Made by a program: the position numbers and the translations under genes | Shown here: in pieces, positions 11,584 to 20,399 of the stretch | Numbering within the stretch: position 1 is the stretch's first letter | Layout: every line of letters begins with the position of its first letter | Assembly: GCA_023434825.1 (NCBI GenBank) | Contig: JAEYSH010000097.1 | Span: forward strand, 1 to 51,318 | Direction: 5' to 3' | Origin: Methanobacteriota archaeon | GTDB taxonomy: Archaea > Methanobacteriota > Methanobacteria > Methanobacteriales > Methanobacteriaceae | Length of the DNA: 51,318 nucleotides | Notes under the pieces: model-generated | Database searches by the model: none | The model's input: only the letters and a program-made list of their open reading frames with translations | What the model was told of the DNA's origin: nothing

Positions 11584-12153
11584 ATGGGCAATAACAATGG
11601 GTTTGTTACTTTGGTGAATGAAGATTTAAAACAAGATTTTTTTAAAAAGGAGAAATTTAAAGAAGTCTTACATTATATCATAGATAAGTGTGGAGATCGC
11701 CCTAATGTTGGTATAACAGTATTATATAAATTACTTTTCTTTTCAGATTTCAATTATTATGAAATATGTGAAGAAAAAATGACAGGAGAATCTTATTATA
11801 AATTACCGAAAGGTCCTGCACCAGTTCATTTTAAATCAATGGCTAAAGAATTGGAAAATGAAGATAAAATTAATCATTATCAAGGAACTTATATGGGATA
11901 TCCTCAGAAAAAATATAGATCATTACAATCTCCCCAATTAACTCTTTTAAAAAATAGTGAAAAAGAAATAATTGATAAAGTAATTGAAAAATGTAGCCAT
12001 ATGAATGCAACAGAAATAAGTGATTATTCTCATGAAGATATTTCATGGAGAGCAACAGATGATAACGAAGAAATAGATTACGAATTGGTTTTTTACAGAG
12101 ATGAAAAATGTTCTGCAAGGGCACAGTATGGTAACATTCAATGCAACGACTGA
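11584..12153 (+). CDS. Panacea/SocA (DUF4065) domain antitoxin
   Basis: A 189-residue protein with the Panacea core: KFKEVLHYIIDKCGDRPNVG, then LYKLLFFSDFNYYE and TGESYYKLPKGPAPVHFKSM, the most conserved part of DUF4065. Panacea proteins neutralise many unrelated toxins encoded next to them, and SocA is one member. The next gene, in another frame and overlapping the 3' end, encodes a RelE-like protein, which fits a toxin-antitoxin operon with the antitoxin first. The Shine-Dalgarno sequence AAGGAGAT is at a good distance. Family known, pairing inferred. Confidence 0.8.
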   Translation: MGNNNGFVTLVNEDLKQDFFKKEKFKEVLHYIIDKCGDRPNVGITVLYKLLFFSDFNYYEICEEKMTGESYYKLPKGPAPVHFKSMAKELENEDKINHYQGTYMGYPQKKYRSLQSPQLTLLKNSEKEIIDKVIEKCSHMNATEISDYSHEDISWRATDDNEEIDYELVFYRDEKCSARAQYGNIQCND

Positions 12154-12493
12154 ATTTGTCAATGAAAAAAAGGATATTATTAAAAAATATCGCTCTTTTG
12201 AAAATGAATTTGAGACCTTTAAAAAAGCATTAAATGTTTCTCTTCCCGATAAATTACCAAAAACCGAAAGGATTAATGGTTTAGGCGATGAAATTAAAAT
12301 CCCTATTTATAAGGTTAGGAAAATTAGATGTAAATCCCTTAAGAGGGGAGAAAATAGTGGCCTTAGGATAATTTATGCTTGTTCAAGCTGTCTTTCAAGA
12401 GTAGTTTTCATAGAAATTTATTATAAAGGAAATAAGGCAAACGAAGATCGCAATAGAATTAAGAAATATTTTAAAGGATTAGAAGATATTTAA
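12128..12493 (+). CDS. RelE/ParE-like toxin paired with the Panacea antitoxin
   Basis: About 121 residues from ATG 12128 (an earlier ATG at 12101 is possible). The core reads YRSFENEFETFKKAL, then KIPIYKVRKIRCKSLKRG, SGLRIIYAC and VVFIEIYYKGNKANEDRNRIKKYF, the strand-strand-helix order of RelE-superfamily toxins, with Arg/Lys-rich strands. RelE-type toxins usually cut mRNA in the ribosome. It overlaps the antitoxin gene by 26 bp in another frame, so translation is probably coupled. CSSCLS in the middle is a local oddity. Confidence 0.7.
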   Translation: MVTFNATTEFVNEKKDIIKKYRSFENEFETFKKALNVSLPDKLPKTERINGLGDEIKIPIYKVRKIRCKSLKRGENSGLRIIYACSSCLSRVVFIEIYYKGNKANEDRNRIKKYFKGLEDI

Positions 12494-12650
12494 TTATCAT
12501 TTTTCTATTTTGTAAAAAATATACTGAAACGGTTCTTATTTTTGTAATTAATTGATTTGACTATTAAAATTTATATTCTTTATTTTAAGAATAAAAACAA
12601 TTTATTATTTGCATTGGATAAATAACTGTAATTAACATATCTGTGATTTC

Positions 12651-13163
12651 ATGAAAATTGTGAGTATTCTAGCAATAGTAGAGTTAACAGAATCTTTAGA
12701 CCTTAATTTATTATTAGAGAAATTAGAAGATGCAAAAACTTATGAAAATTTAAAAATAGTTTATATTAGAACTTATCCTGAAAATTATTATGTATCATTT
12801 TTTGGAACTGGAAAAATATTGATATATGGATTAAAATCATTTGATGATATTGATAGTGTTGCTAAGAGAATTTTAAAAATGATGAATGCATCAGGAATAT
12901 TTAACAGTATAAAAGATATTAAAATTGGAAATATTGTATTACAAGGATATATAGAACTAAATAAACCTCTTGAAAGTCTAATAATATCATTAGATCCATC
13001 TAAAGCAACTTATGAACCAGAGGTGTTCCCCGCACTTAGATATAAAGATGATATTAACTATAATTTGTTTTCTAATGGTAAAGTAACTATTGTGGGCGCC
13101 AAAGATTTAGAGATAGCTAAAAAGAACTTCAACAAATTTGTTGAATTAATAAATTCTATCTAA
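12651..13163 (+). CDS. Divergent TATA-box-binding protein paralogue (TBP-like)
   Basis: 170 residues built of two similar halves, as in TBP. The second half is clear: IKIGNIVLQGYIELNKPLES, then YEPEVFPALRYK and SNGKVTIVGAKDLEIAKKN, against archaeal TBP IKIQNIVAS-DL-KPLNLE, YEPEQFPGLVYR, GSGKVVCTGAKTIDDAK. The first half is much more diverged (FFGTGKILIYGLKSFDDI is recognisable) and lacks the FPG motif (YENLKIVYIR instead). Of the four Phe that wedge into TATA DNA, three seem kept. It is too divergent to be the housekeeping TBP and lies between a toxin-antitoxin pair and a type I R-M system. It may redirect transcription of island or viral genes, but that is inference. Confidence 0.8.
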   Translation: MKIVSILAIVELTESLDLNLLLEKLEDAKTYENLKIVYIRTYPENYYVSFFGTGKILIYGLKSFDDIDSVAKRILKMMNASGIFNSIKDIKIGNIVLQGYIELNKPLESLIISLDPSKATYEPEVFPALRYKDDINYNLFSNGKVTIVGAKDLEIAKKNFNKFVELINSI

Positions 13164-13239
13164 AATTAATTAGTAGTGTATAATTCTTTTTCTTTATTTA
13201 TTATGGATGTATAAAAAGCATTTCAATAATTTTTTATTA

Positions 13240-14550
13240 TTAAAGTAAAGCTTTATGTTCAGTTTGATTATGTTCGGAGAAATTTTTAATTTCTATATCT
13301 ATTGATTTCTTATCTGAAGGAAAAAGTTGTTGTAAAAGCCCTTTTTTGAATTTTATGTTGATTTTGAGTTCCTTTTTTATATTCTTTATTTTTTTGTCAA
13401 TACTTGAGATGAAGTATGCTATTTTTGTTTGTTCTTGTAGTGATGGAATTTTAATTTTAACTTTATTTAATTCAACAATAGTAAGAGCTTTTTGGGTTGA
13501 GCCAATTGAAGAACTTAATATTGCTTTTTTGTTATATTCTAAAGCATATTCAAGGAAATATGGGTTTTCTTTTATTTTTTTCAACCAAATAAGATTTCCA
13601 TCTTTGAAGTAGAATGGCTCATCATCAACAACTCTATAAACATTTCCAAGAGTTCCGACTGCGGTAATTAAAATATCGTTCTTCTTGGGAACATCAAATT
13701 TTTCTTTAAATTCATTATATTTAGATTTGGAGATATAAAGCAAATCTTCAATTGTTTCTCCTTTCCTTAAATTACTTATTTCTTTGCCCCTATAAAATGG
13801 AATTCCATTTTTTGTATAATCTGCTAAATAAACTCTTTTGCTTGAAGTCAATTTTGAAATATTATTGAGTTTTTTTTCTTTCCAATCGGGATATTCACTC
13901 CCATTTTCATCTTTAAATCTTAATTTCTGGCTGAAAAGTTGTTGCATCATTCCATTCTTATATGTTTGCCATAATTGTTCCTTTTTCTCTAATTTTTCTA
14001 TTTTTTTGTCTATTTTTGATAGGAATGAGGCTATTTTTTCTTGTTCTCCTAAATCGGGTAAATGAACATTTATTTGAGATAAATTACTTCCAGATATAAG
14101 GGCTCTTGTAGTAATGGAGCTATGCTTGATAATTTTTTGTCTATTTTCAGGGCTTCTGAAGTAATATGCGTAAAATAAGGAATTAACATTATTTTTTAGA
14201 GGTCTAGCCCTTAAAAGAAACCCACTGAAAACACATCTAATTTTTTTCCCAATATAGGAACTTGTAAGACCTATTTCATCAGAAGTTTCAGAGGTTCTAG
14301 TAAAGAAAAGATCATTATGATTAACACTATAACGTTCAATTTCATCTTCATTTAAGTCAACTAAGCCCTTTATGGTCTTATTATCATTGAAAACATTTTT
14401 ATTAACATCCATATAATTTAAAATTAGGATACCATGTCCAAAAAATTCTTTTCCTTTGTTTAACCCATTTTTTATCTCATAGATGTTCTGGATTTTAATG
14501 GTTTTCCATTCTCTTTCAAACTCTGAAAACCTCAATTTAGGCACGTTCAT
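13240..14550 (-). CDS. hsdS: Type I restriction-modification specificity subunit HsdS
   Basis: 436 residues with two target-recognition domains, each followed by a conserved coiled-coil spacer. The first ends LGEQEKIASFLSKIDKKIEKLEKK, the second LQEQTKIAYFISSIDKKIKNIKKE. Start signatures are PKLRFSEFEREWK and YPDWKEKKLNNI. The two recognition domains bind the two halves of a bipartite DNA site and set specificity for both methylation and cleavage. The gene starts 4 bp after hsdM stops, and its Shine-Dalgarno sequence GAGGTGA overlaps the hsdM stop. It converges with the TBP-like gene. Looks intact. Confidence 0.95.
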   Translation of the reverse strand: MNVPKLRFSEFEREWKTIKIQNIYEIKNGLNKGKEFFGHGILILNYMDVNKNVFNDNKTIKGLVDLNEDEIERYSVNHNDLFFTRTSETSDEIGLTSSYIGKKIRCVFSGFLLRARPLKNNVNSLFYAYYFRSPENRQKIIKHSSITTRALISGSNLSQINVHLPDLGEQEKIASFLSKIDKKIEKLEKKEQLWQTYKNGMMQQLFSQKLRFKDENGSEYPDWKEKKLNNISKLTSSKRVYLADYTKNGIPFYRGKEISNLRKGETIEDLLYISKSKYNEFKEKFDVPKKNDILITAVGTLGNVYRVVDDEPFYFKDGNLIWLKKIKENPYFLEYALEYNKKAILSSSIGSTQKALTIVELNKVKIKIPSLQEQTKIAYFISSIDKKIKNIKKELKINIKFKKGLLQQLFPSDKKSIDIEIKNFSEHNQTEHKALL

Positions 14551-14554
14551 CCAA

Positions 14555-16099
14555 TCACCTCATAACCGGAGCTTCAATGCCCAATTCATCGCAGTACTTT
14601 TTAATATCATCATCAACTACTTTAATTTCTTCTTCAATGTTTTCAAATTCATCTAAAACAGCTTTTAAATCAACTGGTTCTTCTTCTTCAAAAATATCCA
14701 CATATCTAGGGATATTCAGGTTAAAATTGTTTTCTTCAATTTCTTCAAGTTTTGCCAAGTGAGAAAATTTCTCTATTTCTTCCCTATTTTTGTATGCACT
14801 TATTATTCTTTCAACATCTTCATCTCTTAAATAATTCTGGGTTTTAACTTTTTCAAAGTACTTAGAAGCATCTATAAACAAAATATCTGAATCTTCTTCC
14901 CTGCACTTTTTAAAAACAAGCACTACAGTAGGAATAGACGTCCCATAGAAAATATTTGCAGGTAAACCAATCACTGCATCCAGATAATTCTTCTCATGAA
15001 CTAAATATTTTCTAATTGTTCCTTCTGCTGCACCTCTAAACAGTACTCCATGAGGTAAAACAACAGCCATAATTCCATTTTCATCTAATTGATAAATCAT
15101 GTGTTGAAGAAATGCAAAATCAGCTTTAGATTTCGGTGCTAATTTCCCATAAGCGCTGAAACGTTCATCATCAAGGAAATGGCTGGCTGCTGACCACTTG
15201 GCTGAAAATGGAGGATTTGCAACAACCGCTTCAAATCTCATATCCAGATGCTGCGGGCGTTCAAGTGAATCACCCTGTTTAATATCAAAGTCTTCAAACT
15301 TAACATCGTGAAGTATCATGTTCATCCGAGCTAAGTTGTAAGTTGTTTGGTTTAATTCTTGACCGTAAAAATCAGAAATTTCTGCTTCTTTAGAAACCCT
15401 TAAAAGAAGAGATCCAGATCCACAAGTTGGATCATAAACTGATTTCAAACGTTTTTTACCCATTGTAACAATTTTTGCAAGTATTTTTGAAACTTGTTGG
15501 GGAGTATAAAACTCTCCAGCTTTTTTACCGGCACTTGAAGCAAATTGCCCTATTAAATATTCGTAGGCATCTCCAAGAATATCCTTTTCTTTATCTTCAA
15601 GTTTAAAGTCAATTTCAGATAGATGAAGCAGTATCTTTGAAATCATCTGGTTTTTATCATTAACTGTTTTTCCAAGCTTCGATGAATTTAAATCCACGTC
15701 TTCAAAGAGGTTTACAAAGTCATCTTCACTTTCATGACCGGAAGCAGAATCTCCAATCCTTTTTAAAGCTTTACCAAGGTTGTCCAGAATAAATCCATTA
15801 TTTTTTGCATCATTAACTAGATTCTGGAATAAGCATCTTGGCTCTAAAAAGTATCCTAAGTTTTCAATGGCTTCATCTTCAACATTTTTTTTAAATCTCT
15901 CATTTTCATATGCTTCGTTGAATGTTAGCCCATCCGCTTTTAATTCTTTGTTTAAATAAAGCTCTATCTTTTCAGACAGATATTTATAAAAAATAAAACC
16001 TAAAATGTAATTTTTGAATTCATTTGCATCCATGTTGCCCCGTAAATCGTCTGCAATATCCCATAATTTACTCTCTAGCTTGTTTTGATATTCTGACAA
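14555..16099 (-). CDS. hsdM: Type I restriction-modification DNA methyltransferase HsdM
   Basis: About 514 residues. It has the N-terminal HsdM helical domain (LWDIADDLRGNMDANEF), the SAM-binding motif YDPTCGSGSLL and the catalytic NPPF (VVANPPFSAKW) of an N6-adenine methyltransferase, with AGEFYTPQQVSKIL before motif I as usual. With two HsdM per HsdS it methylates the host site. Start: GGGAGTGA lies before TTG 16099. GTG 16108 is inside that Shine-Dalgarno sequence and in frame, so it is the other candidate. It lies between hsdR and hsdS in one operon. Confidence 0.95.
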   Translation of the reverse strand: MSEYQNKLESKLWDIADDLRGNMDANEFKNYILGFIFYKYLSEKIELYLNKELKADGLTFNEAYENERFKKNVEDEAIENLGYFLEPRCLFQNLVNDAKNNGFILDNLGKALKRIGDSASGHESEDDFVNLFEDVDLNSSKLGKTVNDKNQMISKILLHLSEIDFKLEDKEKDILGDAYEYLIGQFASSAGKKAGEFYTPQQVSKILAKIVTMGKKRLKSVYDPTCGSGSLLLRVSKEAEISDFYGQELNQTTYNLARMNMILHDVKFEDFDIKQGDSLERPQHLDMRFEAVVANPPFSAKWSAASHFLDDERFSAYGKLAPKSKADFAFLQHMIYQLDENGIMAVVLPHGVLFRGAAEGTIRKYLVHEKNYLDAVIGLPANIFYGTSIPTVVLVFKKCREEDSDILFIDASKYFEKVKTQNYLRDEDVERIISAYKNREEIEKFSHLAKLEEIEENNFNLNIPRYVDIFEEEEPVDLKAVLDEFENIEEEIKVVDDDIKKYCDELGIEAPVMR

Positions 16100-16114
16100 A
16101 AATTTCACTCCCTA

Positions 16115-18814
16115 TTACCAGCTGAATTTATCCACTAAATTAATGATCTTATCTTTAATTAACTCTAATTTAGATCGTCTTTCTATTAATCCCATCTTCT
16201 CTGTAAATGATTTCTTGATTAAATCGTTCCTCATTTTCCCTGAAAATTCATATTCTGCTATAATACATTTGGTGATTTCATCTTTTAATTTTTCATCTTC
16301 AATTAAATCCCCAATAGCTATTTTTTTCTCTTTTTCGATGAAATCTTCAAATTCTGATTCAATAGTTTCATTGTTACTAATTTCGGGAATATTACCATTT
16401 ATAAACCTTTCAATAAGTTCCATTTTACTTCTAAGCTCATGTGATTTTTCCATTGTATCTAAAATGAATTTTTTATCTTTTTCAAATGAAGGACTGTGAT
16501 AGTCCAATTCTTTTAGGAGAGTTAGAATGTAAGTTACGTTGATGTCGTCTCGTCTTATGAGTTCTATTTCAAAATCCACATCGTCCAATATAGAAACCTT
16601 TTCAGTTGAGTTCTTGTTATCGATGTAAATGTCTAGATATTTGCTCTTGAAATCTTCAAATGTCTGTTCATCAATATCAAGGTCATCGAAAGTGAATTCT
16701 GTGAAAATATATAGCCTGGTGATTATTCTAAGTAAAGCCCTGAAAATCTTTACAAATTCCATTATTTCCACTTCAGATGGAAGATCATCCACATCATAAA
16801 CATCAGGAGTCAATTCAAACAGTTTCATCAAAATGTCATTGAAGTCATCGACATATGCAAAATAAGGTTTCATTAAAACAACTTCAGCTGCATCTTCATC
16901 AGAATAAAGCTGAATAGCATCGTCAGTGAATTTTTTAAGGTTTCTAAAGCATATAATATTTCCATGCTTCTTTTTCTCATTTAAAAGACGGTTAGTTCTG
17001 GAAAATGCTTGCACAAGGTTGTGATATTTTAAATTCTTATCCACATAAAGTGTGTTGAGGAATTTATTATCAAATCCAGTTAAAAACATGTTAACAACTA
17101 ATAGAATGTCAATCTGTTTGTCTTTAGATCTTTTAGCCACATCAACATAGTATTGGTTAAAGGAGTCTGTGGAGAAATTAGTTCCAAATAATCCATTGTA
17201 ATCATCAATATATTCGTCCAATTTATCCCTTGAATGTTTATCGCCTTGAATCTCTTCATTATCGTCATAGGAAAAGATAGTTGCAATTTTAAGGTCATGA
17301 TCTTTACTTTTAAAAATATCATAATACTTCTTTAAAACTTCTACTGAGCTTACAGCTAAAATAGCGTTGAATTCTTTGTTATATGTTTTTCTATTATGAT
17401 TTGCAATTATAAAATCAATTATTTTTTCAATTCGACCCTCAGCATCCATCACTTCTTTTCTATCAATATCTTCCACTTCAATATCAATTTTAACATTACT
17501 TTTAACTGTATTCAAGTACTCCACACAGAACCCTAGAACATTCTGATCCCGAATTGCATCTTTAATAACATAAGTGTGCAGCTTATCTCCAAATATATCC
17601 CTGGTAGTTCTGCTCTTATTAGCGTTTATTGCAAAAATCGGAGTTCCAGTAAATCCAAAAAACTGTAAATTAGCGAAAAATTGGGTTATTTTTTTGTGCA
17701 TATCTCCAAACTGGCTTCTATGACACTCATCAAACATTAAAATAATATTTTTATCTTTAACATTCTCTAAACGCTTCTCATGTCTATCAATTGCCCTTGT
17801 CAACTTTTGAATAGTTGTAATAATTAATTTATGGGGGCCTTTAAGTTGTTTTATTAAAGCCCCAGTGTGTTCGGTCTCATCGACAGAATCATTACTAAAA
17901 CTGTTAAATTCTTTAGTTGTCTGGTAATCCAGATCTTTTCTATCCACTACAAAAATAATTTTATCAATATTTTCATTTTCAGAAAGTAACTGGCTTACTT
18001 TAAAAGAAGTTAGAGTCTTGCCACTCCCTGTTGTATGCCAAATATAACCATTTTGTCTTGAATTCAAAGCTTTATCTAGTATAGCTTCCACTGCATAGTA
18101 TTGATAAGCTCTTAAAACCATCAGTGCCTTATCAGTTTCATTCAAGACTATATATTTTGTTATCATCTTAGAAAGATGACATTTCTCTAAAAATATATCT
18201 GCAAATTCATCTAAATTAGAAATATTTTTATTGTCTTTATCCTTCCAGTAAAATGAATACTTGAAGCTTAAATTTCGGTTGTTGGCGTAGTAACGTGTGT
18301 TTACTCCATTACTTATTATAAATATTTGCACATATTGGAAAAGTCCACTAAACGAGTGATTTTGGTATCTATTTATCTGATTAAAAGCCTTTTTTAATTC
18401 AACTCCCCTTTTTTTAAGCTCAATCTGCACTAAAGGAAGGCCATTAATTAAAATAGTAACATCATAACGATTTTTATATTTCCCTTCCATGGAAACTTGA
18501 TTAGTCACCTGAAAAAGATTTTTACACCAATCTTTTTTATTTAAAAATTGAATATAAACAGTACCATCATCTCTTTTTAACTCATACATATCTCTGAGCT
18601 TTTTGGCCTTATCAAAGATGGTCCTGCCTTCTAAATGAATTAATATTTTATTAAATTCATCATCTTCAAGCTCAACTTTATTGAACTTTTCGAGTTGAGA
18701 TTTAAAATTTCCTTTTAATTTATTTTCATCATTGATTTTAACTCGCTCATAACCACTTTCAACTAATTTCTCTATAAGACTTTCTTCGAGAGCCGATTCA
18801 CTTTGAGTAGTCAT
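16115..18814 (-). CDS. hsdR: Type I restriction endonuclease motor subunit HsdR
   Basis: 899 residues. The nuclease domain has YDVTILINGLPLVQIELKKRG (Asp118, then Glu132-x-Lys134). The SF2 helicase motor follows, with TTGSGKT at 261-267, DECHRSQFG at about 362 and GFTGTPIF near 390, then the motif V/VI part LTGFD and QAFSRTNR. It translocates DNA and cuts at a distance when it meets unmethylated sites. It is the first gene of the hsdRMS operon, 15 bp ahead of hsdM. The Shine-Dalgarno sequence AAAGGAGAG precedes the ATG. All key residues are present, so the system looks active. Confidence 0.95.
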   Translation of the reverse strand: MTTQSESALEESLIEKLVESGYERVKINDENKLKGNFKSQLEKFNKVELEDDEFNKILIHLEGRTIFDKAKKLRDMYELKRDDGTVYIQFLNKKDWCKNLFQVTNQVSMEGKYKNRYDVTILINGLPLVQIELKKRGVELKKAFNQINRYQNHSFSGLFQYVQIFIISNGVNTRYYANNRNLSFKYSFYWKDKDNKNISNLDEFADIFLEKCHLSKMITKYIVLNETDKALMVLRAYQYYAVEAILDKALNSRQNGYIWHTTGSGKTLTSFKVSQLLSENENIDKIIFVVDRKDLDYQTTKEFNSFSNDSVDETEHTGALIKQLKGPHKLIITTIQKLTRAIDRHEKRLENVKDKNIILMFDECHRSQFGDMHKKITQFFANLQFFGFTGTPIFAINANKSRTTRDIFGDKLHTYVIKDAIRDQNVLGFCVEYLNTVKSNVKIDIEVEDIDRKEVMDAEGRIEKIIDFIIANHNRKTYNKEFNAILAVSSVEVLKKYYDIFKSKDHDLKIATIFSYDDNEEIQGDKHSRDKLDEYIDDYNGLFGTNFSTDSFNQYYVDVAKRSKDKQIDILLVVNMFLTGFDNKFLNTLYVDKNLKYHNLVQAFSRTNRLLNEKKKHGNIICFRNLKKFTDDAIQLYSDEDAAEVVLMKPYFAYVDDFNDILMKLFELTPDVYDVDDLPSEVEIMEFVKIFRALLRIITRLYIFTEFTFDDLDIDEQTFEDFKSKYLDIYIDNKNSTEKVSILDDVDFEIELIRRDDINVTYILTLLKELDYHSPSFEKDKKFILDTMEKSHELRSKMELIERFINGNIPEISNNETIESEFEDFIEKEKKIAIGDLIEDEKLKDEITKCIIAEYEFSGKMRNDLIKKSFTEKMGLIERRSKLELIKDKIINLVDKFSW

Positions 18815-19640
18815 AATTCTCTCCTTTTATGATGATATAATTAAATAAGTTTCTATTCACTAATTTAACTTAACATATTTTAAACTTTGTTAAAAAATAA
18901 TCAATTTTTCTTAAAAAAATATTTTTAGACTTAAAGAAATCAAAAATTACAAAAACAATCATATAAAAAAAATTCATAATACCTTTAAAAAAAAATTTAA
19001 CACTATAAAAAACACAGAAGCTTCAAAAAATAAAAAGTCATCCAGAAAAGTCAAAAATCTCTCCGTTTGACTTATAACATAACCCCTATATTAGAAAAAC
19101 TTTCGGGATCTCATGAAATTTCGCTGATTATCTATTTAGAGTATCAAAAGGGCATGATGTTCTAATACATTTTTATTAATTAGTTGCTGTGCTAAGAATA
19201 AACTTTAATAGTGTTATTTATTGAATATAAAACAGCATAGTCCTTATTTTGGTACGTTATAGGTAAATATGGCGAAATAAATTTGGTAAAAGAAACATTT
19301 AATTAGATACTTCTATTTTTTCATAAATTTTCTTTCAAAGGTTTTTATAAAATTAAAATGATTTACAAAATCAAGCAAAAATAAAATTAATTTAACGCGT
19401 CCCCATGATAACACTATTTTTTTAGACTTTTTATAATAATAAGAAAACATTAAAGACTGATATGGATACTTTAATTGATAAAATAAGTCATTTAATATGT
19501 TTTTTATTTATAATTATTACGTATCATAGATAGTAAACAGTTTTACACTGATGTAAACATTATTCATATTTTTTATTATTTTTTTAGATATTCTAATCAT
19601 TTTTATGAAATTTTTCTAGAGAAAAGAAGCCCCTTAAAAA
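18815..19640. other. Long non-coding spacer between hsdR and the integrated element
   Basis: AT-rich, without an open frame supported by a ribosome binding site. The hsdR promoter probably uses the TATA-like TATTTAATTATAT (minus strand) around 18836-18848. The left junction of the integrated element should lie here or just to the right. No direct repeat matching the right side (24410-24600) was spotted by eye. Confidence 0.4.
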
Positions 19641-19642
19641 AG

Positions 19643-19649
19643 TATATAT
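19643..19649 (+). promoter_or_regulatory. TATA box of the structured RNA
   Basis: TATATAT, preceded by an A-rich BRE-like stretch (TTAAAAAAG). The expected start 25-27 bp downstream is about 19672, right before the first hairpin at 19675. Confidence 0.6.
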
Positions 19650-19671
19650 CTGCCATTAAACAATCATTTAT

Positions 19672-19945
19672 TATCCAATTTAGCTGGAAAGCTCAAATTG
19701 GATGTTTGGTAGGTTTCAGAGCTGAGAGTAGCTATTAGGATGGTATTGAAAATATTTGGAGTGATCGAGAATAAACTCGATAAAATTGTTATTTCACTAA
19801 GGTAGATAGAATTCTTAGTGAAATATTAATACAAGATATGAATCAAGGTCGAAGGAATTTATTTTAATTATAAATTTCTCTCACTAATTGGCCGAAATCT
19901 TGTATTAAAATTAGACCTTGATTCAACAGAGCCGGGAAGTGAGAT
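19672..19945 (+). ncRNA. Structured RNA with interleaved helices (candidate new ncRNA)
   Basis: In order: hairpin 1, CCAATTTAGCT-GGAA-AGCT-c-AAATTGG (19675-19701, GGAA tetraloop, one bulge); hairpin 2, ATCGAG/CTCGAT (19764-19781); hairpin 3, 12-bp stem ending TTTCACTAAG/CTTAGTGAAA (19790-19801 with 19814-19825). Helix A (TTAATACAAGAT 19826-19837 with 19897-19908, 12 bp) and helix B (TGAATCAAGGTC 19839-19850 with 19914-19925, 12 bp) are interleaved A-B-A'-B'. Helix C (19853-19862 with 19870-19879) sits in the loop between B and A'. A weaker TCTCACT/AGTGAGA pair (19879-19885 with 19938-19944) may close the 3' part. No coding frame fits the region. A TATA box lies at the right distance for a transcript starting at hairpin 1. 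It does not match RNase P, SRP, tmRNA or group I intron core motifs that I know. Confidence 0.65.
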
Positions 19946-19971
19946 AAATAGTAAAAATAACAAATCTATAA

Positions 19972-20202
19972 ATGCTAATTGTATATAGGGAATCCAATCG
20001 GAAATTAAGGAAAAATAAAAGATTTTGCGAATATCCTAGATGTAATTCTACATTCAGAGATATTAACAAGCAGAAGTACTGCCCTGAATATTCCAAACAA
20101 AACCTTAAGAAGAAAGAATTCCAAGCCAACAAGAACCCAAAATTAGATGGTCATGCAGCTGCTATCAATCTACTTTTATTTTTAGATTTGGTGCAGAAAT
20201 GA
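19972..20202 (+). CDS. Small protein with degenerate zinc-finger motif
   Basis: 76 residues. The middle, FCEYPRCNSTFRDINKQKYC, resembles the C-x2-C...YC-x2-C fingers found in plasmid and phage proteins, but the first pair is C-x4-C and the last Cys is replaced (YCPEYSKQ). Zinc binding is therefore doubtful. No Shine-Dalgarno sequence precedes ATG 19972. It follows the structured RNA by about 30 nt and ends in a 4-bp overlap (ATGA) with the next small frame. It may be a decaying gene; function unknown. Confidence 0.35.
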   Translation: MLIVYRESNRKLRKNKRFCEYPRCNSTFRDINKQKYCPEYSKQNLKKKEFQANKNPKLDGHAAAINLLLFLDLVQK

Positions 20203-20384
20203 TTAGATTTGCATTGGACCATTTTTTTGAAATTATAAACCATATGGTGGAGGCATTATTGTTGAGTGAGTTTATAAAGATGATAAAAAAGATATATGAC
20301 GAATATAAGGATAAAGACAGCTCAGAAAGACCCTCTTATGTCAATACAATAGAGGAAATTCTGAAAATCGATGGAATAATATGA
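20199..20384 (+). CDS. Small hypothetical protein
   Basis: 61 residues, helical (FALDHFFEIINHMVEALLLSEF, then KKIYDEYKDKD), no known domain. Its ATG overlaps the stop of the preceding frame by 4 bp, which suggests translational coupling, or alternatively both are pieces of one broken gene. Low confidence. Confidence 0.3.
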   Translation: MIRFALDHFFEIINHMVEALLLSEFIKMIKKIYDEYKDKDSSERPSYVNTIEEILKIDGII

Positions 20385-20399
20385 GATAACTTAAACAAA

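Noticed and set aside
16143..16499. Plus-strand open frame of 118 codons
   Set aside because: It lies opposite hsdR, is Ser/Phe-rich as expected for an antisense shadow, and has no ribosome binding site.
18815..19640. tRNA gene or tRNA fragment as attachment site
   Set aside because: No cloverleaf-like segment was found near either end of the integrated element, and no matching direct repeat could be seen by eye.
19675..19701. SRP RNA helix 8 (GGAA loop)
   Set aside because: Only the tetraloop matches; the asymmetric internal loop of SRP RNA is absent and the stem is a simple inverted repeat.
19826..19925. Group I intron core (P3/P7 pseudoknot)
   Set aside because: The hairpin lies between B and A' rather than between A' and B', and no guanosine-site or P7-like conserved sequence is present.
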